6,046 bases of DNA from Anaerolineales bacterium UBA3071 (GCA_002366755.1 DFBV01000229.1:1413-7458), one strand, 5' to 3'. Positions 1 to 5,350 are shown, counted from the first letter of the stretch. Notes: a model not told the origin generated them from the letters alone. Made by a program: numbers and translations.

Positions 1-170
1 ATCCCTTTGAGACACTGGAAGTGGTCTCCAACGGTTGCCAACTCAGGGTGAATCAGCGTGGCCCCGCAGGCCTGAGGTGGCACTGAGCGGGTTGAGGAGT
101 GTGCCCAAGCTGAGTCTCCAGCTTGACAAGTCTCGACTCACGGCAGGTGACTTCGCCAGGCGAAAGCTAG
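1..170. other. Non-coding upstream region of the nad operon
   Basis: I see no credible gene here. A minus-strand open frame across 43-303 reads back through the repeat and has no recognisable protein features. The stretch holds several small inverted repeats. One is an imperfect hairpin at 9-28 (GAGACACT, loop GGA, AGT-G-GTCTC with one bulged G), with no T-run after it, so it is not a convincing terminator. Another is the pseudo-palindrome CTTGACAAG at 122-130. The third is the 13-bp palindrome at 152-164, listed separately. The end of any upstream gene lies outside the window. Confidence 0.5.
152..164. promoter_or_regulatory. 13-bp palindrome just upstream of the nadC promoter, candidate operator
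   Basis: TTCGCC-A-GGCGAA is a perfect inverted repeat with a single central base. It ends 7 bp before the -35 hexamer of the promoter at 172-200. That position suits a regulator binding site. No T-run follows, so it does not look like a terminator. I cannot name a regulator. Assignment as an operator is inference from symmetry and position only. Confidence 0.3.
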
Positions 171-171
171 T

Positions 172-200
172 TTGACACATTGCTTCACCTGTCATACAAT
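172..200 (+). promoter_or_regulatory. sigma70-like promoter of the nadC-nadA-nadB operon
   Basis: The -35 hexamer TTGACA (172-177) matches consensus fully. The -10 hexamer TACAAT (195-200) matches five of six bases, and the spacer is exactly 17 bp. Transcription would begin near 206-208, giving a leader of about 90 nt that contains the first copy of the 45-bp hairpin repeat. The TTG at 180, which opens the longest possible frame, lies inside this promoter and cannot be on the transcript, which supports GTG 297 as the real start. TGACA (173-177) and TGTCA (190-194) form an inverted pair across the spacer, possibly an operator overlapping the promoter. Confidence 0.8.
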
Positions 201-222
201 GGTCACGCTGTGCTGCGCTCCT

Positions 223-267
223 CCCCCCCCTCTTTCCCCCCCATTGGGGGGGACGAAAGGGGGGGAG
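223..267. repeat. 45-bp C-run/G-run hairpin repeat, copy 1 (nadC leader)
   Basis: The element reads C8-TCTTT-C7-ATT-G7-ACGAAA-G7-AG. The inner C7/G7 runs form a strong 7-bp stem around an ATT loop, and the outer C and G runs can pair after an imperfect internal section. It matches the copy at 1152-1196 at 44 of 45 positions; the only difference is A versus G at the end of the ACGAA(A/G) segment. It lies downstream of the promoter and 29 bp before the nadC GTG, so it would be in the mRNA leader. It resembles a REP/MITE-like dispersed element, but transposition is inference; only two copies are visible here. Confidence 0.85.
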
Positions 268-296
268 CCATCGCTTGGATTGACGGGGGACCAACC

Positions 297-2246
297 GTGG
301 CAAGACAAGAGGAACTGGAGTCCTTACTTCGTGCTGCTGAACCGCTGATTGAACTGGCCATCGCTGAGGACATCGGCCCCGGCGACGCTACCAGTGAGGC
401 TACGCTGGCCGCTGATGCCATCCTTCACGGCTGCGTCATCGCCAAGGCCAGCGGGGTCATCGCCGGACTGTCGGTGGCGGCGGCCGTGTTTCGCCGCGTG
501 GACCCCGCCATTGACGTGGTCGCCCAGGTTGACGACGGCCAGGAAGTGGTGGCAGGCGAGCTGGTGGCCGAGGTTACGGGCCCTGCGAGGAGCGTACTGG
601 CAGCGGAGCGCACTGCCCTTAACTTCCTGCAGCGGATGTCGGGCATCGCCACCCTTACTTCCCGCTTTGTCGATGCTGTTGCTTGCACGCCGACTGCCAT
701 CCTCGACACGCGCAAGACGCTGCCGGGCTTCCGCCTGCTGGACAAGTACGCCGTGCGCATGGGGGGTGGCCAGAACCACCGCATGTCGCTCTACGACATG
801 GTCCTGATCAAGGACAACCACATTGATGCTGCCGGTGGCATCATCCCCGCGGTTGCTGCTGCCCGCGCAGCCCATCCCTCTCTGCCCATTGAGGTCGAAG
901 TGCGTGATCTGGACGAGTTGCGGCAGGCGCTGAGCATCAGCCCACCTGTGGACCGCATCATGCTCGACAACATGAGCCTGGAGGAGATGCGCCAGGCCGT
1001 CGCCACGGCTGCCGGCCGGGTGCCTCTGGAAACCTCCGGCAACGTCACCCTGGGGCGAGTCGCCGAGATGGCCACCACGGGGGTGGACTACATTTCCGTG
1101 GGTGCACTGACCCACTCGGTGAGAGCGCTTGACCTGAGCATGGAGGTGACGCCCCCCCCTCTTTCCCCCCCATTGGGGGGGACGAAGGGGGGGGAGGCAG
1201 CCATGGCCGTCAACCTCGCCACCCATGTCGCCAGGCTGAAGTCTGTCCTCTCTGACCGGATCGTCATCCTGGGACACCATTATCAGCGGGACGATGTGAT
1301 TGCCTTCGCTGATCTCCGGGGGGACTCCCTCGCGCTAGCGCGTGAAGCGACGCGGACCGACGCGCAGTTCATCGTCTTCTGTGGCGTCCATTTCATGGCC
1401 GAGACCGCCGCCATCCTGGCCAAGCCCGGTCAGCATGTGCTCATCCCTGACCCTACCGCCGGCTGCTACCTGGCCGACACCGCCACCCTTGAGCCCGTGC
1501 AGGCCGCCTGGGATCATCTGGAGGTTGCATCCGGTAACGCCGAGGCTGAGTTCATGCCTGTCACTTACGTCAACTCCTCAGTGGAACTGAAGGGTTTCTG
1601 CGGCCAGCATGGCGGCATCGTCTGCACATCCGGGAATGCGGAGCGGGTAGTGCGCTGGGCCTTGCAGCGAAGACCCCGTGTGTTTTTCTTCCCCGACCAG
1701 CACCTGGGACGCAACGTCTGCAAAGGGATAGGAATTCCCTTGGGCGATATGCTCCTGTGGGACGAGCGTCAGCCACCGAGCGCTGAAGCCATCCGCAAGG
1801 CGACGGTGATCCTCTGGCCTGGCGCCTGCAACGTGCACCAGCGCTTCCGACCGCAGCATGTGAGCGATAAACGTGAGCGATTCCCAACCATGCGCGTGAT
1901 CGTACATCCCGAATGCAAGATGGAGATTGTGGACCTTGCGGATGATACCGGTTCGACAGCACACATAGTTCGGCAGGTGGCAGCCGCACCAGCGGGGACA
2001 CAGTGGGCCATCGGCACGGAGACCCGCCTGGTCCATCGCTTGCAACAACAGCATCCCGGCCAACTCATCATGCCTCTGGCCGATGTGCCGCCCTTCTGTC
2101 GCACCATGGGTCAGATCACTCTCCAGAACCTGGCACAACTACTGGAGGGGTTGGCGCGGGGCGAGATCATCAACGAAGTAGCCGTTGACGTAGAAACAGC
2201 CCACCGGGCGCGGATGGCGCTCGATCGGATGCTAGAGTTGGCTTGA
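297..2246 (+). CDS. nadC-nadA: Fused NadC-NadA: quinolinate phosphoribosyltransferase joined to quinolinate synthase
   Basis: One 649-codon frame holds two complete enzymes of NAD synthesis. Residues 1-284 are NadC (nicotinate-nucleotide pyrophosphorylase, carboxylating; EC 2.4.2.19), which turns quinolinate and PRPP into nicotinate mononucleotide, CO2 and pyrophosphate. Visible NadC motifs are RTALNFLQ (Arg105), DTRKTLPG (137-144), GGGQNHR (His161), KDNH (Lys172), a VEV strand, MLDNM, ETSGNVT and the terminal GALTHSVRALDLSME. Residues 303-649 are NadA, described in its own entry. Between them, 18 residues (TPPPLSPPLGGTKGGEAA) are almost entirely the translation of the 45-bp repeat. E. coli NadC ends ALDLSMRFR, so the repeat begins where NadC should stop. 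GTG 297 was chosen because GGGGA (285-289/290) lies about 6 nt upstream, the promoter covers the longer start at TTG 180, and the protein then begins near usual NadC length. Whether the fusion protein is made, or two proteins from overlapping starts, cannot be told from sequence. Homopolymer sequencing error is possible. Confidence 0.8.
   Translation: MARQEELESLLRAAEPLIELAIAEDIGPGDATSEATLAADAILHGCVIAKASGVIAGLSVAAAVFRRVDPAIDVVAQVDDGQEVVAGELVAEVTGPARSVLAAERTALNFLQRMSGIATLTSRFVDAVACTPTAILDTRKTLPGFRLLDKYAVRMGGGQNHRMSLYDMVLIKDNHIDAAGGIIPAVAAARAAHPSLPIEVEVRDLDELRQALSISPPVDRIMLDNMSLEEMRQAVATAAGRVPLETSGNVTLGRVAEMATTGVDYISVGALTHSVRALDLSMEVTPPPLSPPLGGTKGGEAAMAVNLATHVARLKSVLSDRIVILGHHYQRDDVIAFADLRGDSLALAREATRTDAQFIVFCGVHFMAETAAILAKPGQHVLIPDPTAGCYLADTATLEPVQAAWDHLEVASGNAEAEFMPVTYVNSSVELKGFCGQHGGIVCTSGNAERVVRWALQRRPRVFFFPDQHLGRNVCKGIGIPLGDMLLWDERQPPSAEAIRKATVILWPGACNVHQRFRPQHVSDKRERFPTMRVIVHPECKMEIVDLADDTGSTAHIVRQVAAAPAGTQWAIGTETRLVHRLQQQHPGQLIMPLADVPPFCRTMGQITLQNLAQLLEGLARGEIINEVAVDVETAHRARMALDRMLELA
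1152..1196. repeat. 45-bp hairpin repeat, copy 2 (nadC/nadA junction, translated as linker)
   Basis: The element reads C8-TCTTT-C7-ATT-G7-ACGAA-G8-AG, differing from copy 1 by one base. Both copies are in the same orientation and 929 bp apart. It is read in frame as PPPLSPPLGGTKGGE and connects NadC directly to NadA. Its right end, GGAG, plus the next G forms a Shine-Dalgarno sequence ahead of ATG 1203. Both copies are followed by AGCCAT or the near-match AGGCAGCCAT, so the repeated unit may extend a few bases rightward with a small insertion or deletion. Confidence 0.85.
1193..1197 (+). promoter_or_regulatory. Internal ribosome binding site GGAGG for nadA
   Basis: GGAGG ends 5 nt before ATG 1203, a near-ideal spacing, and ATG 1203 begins a complete NadA sequence (MAVNLATHVARLK). 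Four of its five bases belong to the repeat. This site lets NadA be made independently even though the frame is continuous with nadC. The G-run could be hidden in the repeat hairpin, which would make nadA initiation dependent on ribosomes opening it while translating nadC. Activity is inferred. Confidence 0.55.
1203..2246 (+). CDS. nadA: NadA quinolinate synthase part of the fusion, with its own possible start
   Basis: Quinolinate synthase (EC 2.5.1.72) condenses iminoaspartate with dihydroxyacetone phosphate using an oxygen-sensitive [4Fe-4S] cluster in the cytoplasm. The 347-residue segment is a full-length family member. Motifs in order are ILGHHYQRDDVIAFADLRGD, FCGVHFMAETA, PTAGCYLAD, TYVNSS, CTSGNA, PDQHLGRN, LWPGACNVHQRF, HPEC and PFCRTMGQITLQNL. 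By comparison with E. coli NadA, the cluster ligands should be Cys88 (AGCYLAD), Cys209 (PGACNVH) and Cys299 (PFCRTM), all present. The 121-residue gap between the first two ligands is longer than in E. coli (87) and contains the insertion DERQPPSAEAIRKATVILW typical of the long Mycobacterium-like NadA form. It shares the frame of nadC with no stop between, so it is either the C-terminal half of a fusion or a separate product from ATG 1203. It overlaps a possible nadB TTG start by 4 bp. Confidence 0.85.
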   Translation: MAVNLATHVARLKSVLSDRIVILGHHYQRDDVIAFADLRGDSLALAREATRTDAQFIVFCGVHFMAETAAILAKPGQHVLIPDPTAGCYLADTATLEPVQAAWDHLEVASGNAEAEFMPVTYVNSSVELKGFCGQHGGIVCTSGNAERVVRWALQRRPRVFFFPDQHLGRNVCKGIGIPLGDMLLWDERQPPSAEAIRKATVILWPGACNVHQRFRPQHVSDKRERFPTMRVIVHPECKMEIVDLADDTGSTAHIVRQVAAAPAGTQWAIGTETRLVHRLQQQHPGQLIMPLADVPPFCRTMGQITLQNLAQLLEGLARGEIINEVAVDVETAHRARMALDRMLELA

Positions 2247-2269
2247 GGAACAGCAGAGCGGAAGCTTCC

Positions 2270-3913
2270 ATGCCAGTTGAAACGGACGTGTTAGTTATTG
2301 GTTGCGGGATTGCCGGAGCGATGACGGCCCTGCGGCTGGCCCAGGATCGCCAACGTGAGGTTCTGGTGATCACGCGCACTGCCACCCCCAAGGAGTCCAA
2401 CACCCGCTATGCCCAGGGGGGCATTGTCGGGCGAGGAGACGAGGATTCCGCTGACCTCTTGGCTGGGGATATCCTGGCCGCTGGAGCCGGGCTCAGCCTG
2501 CCCTCCGCCGTACGTATCCTCGCCGAGGAAGGGCCAAGGCTGGTGCAGCGGTTGCTGGTCGACAAAGGCGATGTTCCTTTCGACCGCGATGCCAGCGGCG
2601 AGCTCTCATGTACCCGCGAGGGGGGCCACTCGGTGCCCCGCGTGTTACACGTCGGCGACGCCACGGGACTCGCCATTCAACGTGCCCTGATTGCGCGGCT
2701 ACGGGAGCGGCCAAACGTAACCCTTTGCACCAACTCCACGGCCGTGGATCTGATCACCTCCTCGCACCATGCTCGCAACCCCCTGTCGATCTACCAGCCC
2801 ATTACCTGCCACGGGGCCTACGTCCTGGACCGGGAGGAGGGAGTGGTTCTTCCCTTCCTCGCCAGGGCCACAGTACTGGCCACCGGTGGGTTGGGGCGCA
2901 TCTACCGCCATACCACCAACCCCGAAGGCGCTCGAGGCGATGGGCTGGCCATGGCCTATCGCGCTGGCGCCCGTGTGGTTAACGCTGAGTACATCCAGTT
3001 CCACCCCACTACCCTGGCTGTTCCTGGGGCCGACAACTTCCTGATTTCCGAAGCCGTGCGCGGTGAAGGTGGACGGCTCTTCACCCCCGATGGACGCCAC
3101 TTCATGGATCAGTACGCCCCCCACTGGGGTGATCTGGCGCCGCGTGACGTGGTGGCCCGAGCAATCCACCACGAGATGATCTCCCACGGCTACCCGCGCG
3201 TGTTCCTCGATCTGGCCAGCTACATGGATGGCAACCACATCCGCAAGCGCTTCCCCACCATCTACGCCACCTGTCTGAAGGCCGGGATAGACATCACTGC
3301 AGAGCCAATCCCCGTCGTTCCGGCAGCGCACTACTTTTGCGGAGGTGTGTTGGTGAACGAGTGGGGGCGCAGCACCATCAAGGGGCTCTATGCTGTCGGA
3401 GAGGTCAGTTGCACGGGAGTGCATGGCGCCAATCGGTTGGCCAGCACGTCGCTGCTGGAGGGGATGGTGTGGGGTGATCGCGCCGGGCGAGATGTTGCTG
3501 CCCGGGATGACCTCCAACAGGTAGCCGAAGAGGAGGTGCCCCCTTGGGAGGAAGTGGGCGACAGTGGCCTGGCCGACCCAGTGCTGGTGTACCGCGACCG
3601 TCGTACCATCCAGAACATCATGTGGTACTACGTGGGCCTGGCGCGCAGCACGCGCCGGTTGGCCCGTGCCCTGCGGGACCTCAACCACCTCTGGGAGACC
3701 ATTGACAGCTTCTATCGCGCCACACGGCTCAGCGACGACATGATTGGGCTGCGCAACATGGCCCATGCAGCCTGGGTCGTTACCCGCTCCGCCTGGCACA
3801 ACCGTCATTCCCGCGGCGCGCACTACCGCGAAGATGCTCAGGAGGCCGACTTCGCCAGCCTGTATGATTCAGACCCCCAGGGCGCATCACCGTTGGACGA
3901 GCCTTGGGTATAG
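2270..3913 (+). CDS. nadB: L-aspartate oxidase NadB
   Basis: NadB (EC 1.4.3.16) is a cytoplasmic FAD enzyme that oxidises L-aspartate to iminoaspartate, the unstable substrate handed to NadA. The 547-residue product has the usual length. It shows the FAD fold DVLVIGCGIAGAMT (GxGxxG at 11-16), SNTRYAQGGI (43-52), GGHSVPRVLHVGDATG, ATGGLGRIYRHTTNP, IQFHPT (His245), SEAVRGEGGRL, LAPRDVV (Arg292), PAAHYFCGGV (His354), GANRLASTSLLEGMVWG (Arg389) and the helical C-terminal domain ending SRGAHYRED. These match E. coli His244, Arg290, His351 and Arg386, so the enzyme looks intact and is an aspartate oxidase rather than a succinate dehydrogenase flavoprotein. ATG 2270 is preferred, with weak GGAAG at 2260-2264. 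TTG 2243 would add nine residues and overlap the nadA stop. The 23-bp gap after nadA indicates one operon. Confidence 0.93.
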   Translation: MPVETDVLVIGCGIAGAMTALRLAQDRQREVLVITRTATPKESNTRYAQGGIVGRGDEDSADLLAGDILAAGAGLSLPSAVRILAEEGPRLVQRLLVDKGDVPFDRDASGELSCTREGGHSVPRVLHVGDATGLAIQRALIARLRERPNVTLCTNSTAVDLITSSHHARNPLSIYQPITCHGAYVLDREEGVVLPFLARATVLATGGLGRIYRHTTNPEGARGDGLAMAYRAGARVVNAEYIQFHPTTLAVPGADNFLISEAVRGEGGRLFTPDGRHFMDQYAPHWGDLAPRDVVARAIHHEMISHGYPRVFLDLASYMDGNHIRKRFPTIYATCLKAGIDITAEPIPVVPAAHYFCGGVLVNEWGRSTIKGLYAVGEVSCTGVHGANRLASTSLLEGMVWGDRAGRDVAARDDLQQVAEEEVPPWEEVGDSGLADPVLVYRDRRTIQNIMWYYVGLARSTRRLARALRDLNHLWETIDSFYRATRLSDDMIGLRNMAHAAWVVTRSAWHNRHSRGAHYREDAQEADFASLYDSDPQGASPLDEPWV

Positions 3914-4039
3914 ACGCGAGTTGGCATAACAGGGCAGGGGCGCCGGCGCACTTCGCTAGAATGGCGGGAATGGCGGGTATGAAACTTGCCCCCCACGGTT
4001 AAGCGTGGTGCTACCAGCGATGATTCAGTGAGTCCCTTT
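3914..4039. other. Intergenic region after nadB
   Basis: No gene is seen between nadB and the next promoter. The stretch holds a perfect 10-bp palindrome GCGCCGGCGC (3940-3949), a tandem pair of AATGGCGGG (3960-3968 and 3969-3977), and a short hairpin CCACG-GTTAAG-CGTGG (3993-4008). The hairpin has only five stem pairs, and the nearest T-run (4037-4041) is about 30 bp away, so I do not call it an intrinsic terminator. The end of the nad transcript is therefore not visible; factor-dependent termination or read-through is possible. Confidence 0.5.
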
Positions 4040-4068
4040 TTGCCTAAAGGCCACGATGGCTGTACAAT
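4040..4068 (+). promoter_or_regulatory. sigma70-like promoter for the ABC transporter genes
   Basis: The -35 hexamer TTGCCT (4040-4045, four of six consensus bases) and the -10 hexamer TACAAT (4063-4068, five of six) are separated by exactly 17 bp. The -10 box is identical to that of the nad operon promoter. Transcription would start near 4074-4076, leaving a leader of about 120 nt before ATG 4198. The ATG at 4081 would be nearly at the transcript end and does not begin a recognisable protein domain. Confidence 0.65.
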
Positions 4069-4197
4069 AGGTTCAAGGTAATGGCTCTTGGCCTTGAGCT
4101 AACCATAGCCTGGCAAGCCATGATTTGCCATGCTCAGCTCAATGTCCAGAGGACGTTGCCCTTTTTTGTGCACATCAGCTTTCGGGAGAAAGAGTCT

Positions 4198-5124
4198 ATG
4201 ATTGACGTTACCGATGTAACCAGGTCCTACGGTCCCGTAGAAGCGCTGCGCGGGATCAGCTTTCACATCGCTCCGGGCGAAATCGTCGGACTGCTCGGAC
4301 CTAACGGTGCCGGGAAGACCACCGCCTTGAAGATCCTGACCGGCTACCTGCAGCCCGATGACGGCACCGTCACCGTGAATGGCCTGGATGTGCTGACGCA
4401 CAACCGCGAGGTGCAAGCACAGATTGGCTACCTGGCGGAGACCGCCCCTCTCTACCCCGAACTGTCGGTCCAATCCTACCTCAGGATGATCGCCGAGTTG
4501 CGCCAGATTCCCGAGGATGACCAACAGGCCTATCTGTCGGAGGCGATCTACGCCACCGGCCTGGAGGATCACCTGGTCCGTCCCATTGGCCAACTGAGCA
4601 AGGGCTTCCGCCAGCGCGTGGGGTTGGCGCAGGCGATTCTTCACCAGCCACGGCTTCTGATTCTGGATGAGCCGACCATTGGATTGGATCCCACGCAGGT
4701 TGTGGAGACTCGCCGCCTGATCCGCCGCCTGGCCGAGGAGAGCACGGTGCTCTTCTCCACGCACATCCTCTCCGAGGTCGAGGCGCTCTGCGACCGGGTC
4801 ATCATCCTGATGAACGGCGAGATCAAAGCCGATGCACGGCTGTCGGAGCTGGCGGCCACCCCCGACGCGGTAGTGGTGCTGGAGAAGGCGCCGAAAGGGG
4901 TGTTCAAAGCGCTGCGAAAGCTAGACGGCGTCAGGGGCGTTGAACAGATCCACACGCCCAACGGCTACCCAACCTACCACGTTCTGGGTGAAGACAGCGA
5001 TGGCACCGATCTCTGCCCTGTCATCTACAACCTGGTGAAGGAAAAGAACTGGCCGCTGCGGGAGCTGCGGCGGGAAGTGCGCACGCTGGAAACCGTCTTC
5101 AACGAATTGGCCATGGCTGCATAG
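4198..5124 (+). CDS. ABC transporter ATP-binding protein (GldA / ABC-2 exporter type)
   Basis: This is the cytoplasmic ATPase that would power an ABC-2 type exporter with the membrane protein encoded downstream. The 308-residue product has Walker A GPNGAGKTT (34-42, Lys40), YLAE at the Q-loop (Glu81 in place of Gln, as is common in GldA-like proteins), signature LSKGFRQRV (133-141, a variant of LSGGQ), Walker B LLILDEPTIGLD (153-164, Asp157 and Glu158) and the switch FSTHIL (His189). About 90 residues follow that resemble the C-terminal domain of this subfamily. ATG 4198 is chosen because GGGAGAAAGAG (4184-4194) precedes it and the canonical opening MIDVTDVTRSYG starts there. The frame extends upstream to 4081, but those 39 residues show no ABC character. 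The substrate is unknown; resemblance to gliding proteins does not imply gliding. Confidence 0.88.
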   Translation: MIDVTDVTRSYGPVEALRGISFHIAPGEIVGLLGPNGAGKTTALKILTGYLQPDDGTVTVNGLDVLTHNREVQAQIGYLAETAPLYPELSVQSYLRMIAELRQIPEDDQQAYLSEAIYATGLEDHLVRPIGQLSKGFRQRVGLAQAILHQPRLLILDEPTIGLDPTQVVETRRLIRRLAEESTVLFSTHILSEVEALCDRVIILMNGEIKADARLSELAATPDAVVVLEKAPKGVFKALRKLDGVRGVEQIHTPNGYPTYHVLGEDSDGTDLCPVIYNLVKEKNWPLRELRREVRTLETVFNELAMAA

Positions 5125-5130
5125 TGTGGA

Positions 5131-5160
5131 ACGCGGACAAACGCGGACGACCACGGATGA
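5131..5160. repeat. Three degenerate 10-bp units, left arm of the repeat block
   Basis: ACGCGGACAA, ACGCGGACGA and CCACGGATGA follow one another with a 10-bp period. The inverted counterpart lies at 5351-5380 (GCTCCGCGTT, TATCCGTGTT, AGTCGGCGTC on the + strand). A further half-unit, AACACGGACAA, appears at 5403-5413. The two arms could pair in RNA or mark the ends of an inserted element. Confidence 0.6.
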
Positions 5161-5177
5161 GAAAGATGACACTGCGG
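5157..5177. repeat. 21-bp direct repeat, left copy
   Basis: ATG-A-GAAAGATGACACTG-C-GG here matches 5267-5287 (ATG-C-GAAAGATGACACTG-G-GG) at 19 of 21 positions, with a 14-bp identical core. The copies are 110 bp apart in the same orientation and flank the folded element. They could be a long target duplication or the ends of a repeating unit. Confidence 0.7.
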
Positions 5178-5265
5178 CAAGAGTGACACGTGGGGCAGGC
5201 GTGGGGCAGGCTTTCGAGCCTGCCGAGCAGCCTGGAAAGGCTGCTCCACGTGCGGCTTTTGCCCC
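5174..5265. repeat. Folded element: outer stem enclosing two perfect hairpins
   Basis: The outer arms at 5174-5193 and 5246-5265 are complementary at 15 of 20 positions, including CACGTGG/CCACGTG. Inside are two adjacent perfect hairpins. The first is GGCAGGCT-TTCG-AGCCTGCC (5205-5224), with an 8-bp stem and UUCG loop. The second is GAGCAGCCT-GGAA-AGGCTGCTC (5225-5246), with a 9-bp stem and a GNRA-class loop. The predicted shape is a three-way junction. An exact 11-bp tandem duplication, CGTGGGGCAGG at 5189-5199 and 5200-5210, lies at the left base. The function is unknown; it may be a dispersed REP-like sequence or a structured RNA between two operon genes. Confidence 0.65.
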
Positions 5266-5266
5266 A

Positions 5267-5287
5267 ATGCGAAAGATGACACTGGGG
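5267..5287. repeat. 21-bp direct repeat, right copy
   Basis: This is the partner of 5157-5177, with 19 of 21 positions matching and GAAAGATGACACTG identical. It begins immediately after the folded element, as the left copy ends at its beginning. Confidence 0.7.
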
Positions 5288-5350
5288 AATCCGCAGTCGG
5301 GACCAAGCGGTAACCGTCTTCAGATCGTTTAGGCAGGAGAAAGACGTATC

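Noticed and set aside
180..296. N-terminal extension of nadC from TTG 180
   Set aside because: It begins inside the promoter (172-200), runs through the 45-bp repeat, and adds 39 residues not typical of NadC. GTG 297 has a ribosome site and gives normal NadC length.
223..1196. The paired repeats as a CRISPR array or attachment sites
   Set aside because: There are only two copies, 929 bp apart, enclosing a housekeeping gene; no integrase, Cas gene or regular spacer is present.
324..1280. Long minus-strand open frame (318 codons) opposite nadC
   Set aside because: It is a shadow of high-GC coding sequence: no recognisable motifs and fully opposite well-conserved NadC. The same applies to the minus-strand frame 2699-3823 opposite nadB and to 4099-4764 opposite the ATPase gene.
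3957..3962. TAGAAT as a possible -10 box after nadB
   Set aside because: The only good -35-like sequence, TTGGCA at 3921-3926, is 30 bp away, far from the usual 17.
3993..4008. Hairpin after nadB as an intrinsic terminator
   Set aside because: The stem is only 5 bp and no T-run follows directly; the nearest is about 30 bp downstream.
4081..4197. 39-residue N-terminal extension of the ATPase from ATG 4081
   Set aside because: It would start about 6 nt after the predicted transcript start, shows no ABC-domain character, and ATG 4198 has a good purine-rich ribosome site and the canonical opening.
5126..5332. 68-codon open frame in the intergenic block
   Set aside because: It reads through direct and inverted repeats, has no ribosome site, starts 2 bp after the ATPase stop and has low-complexity content; best explained as non-coding repeat.
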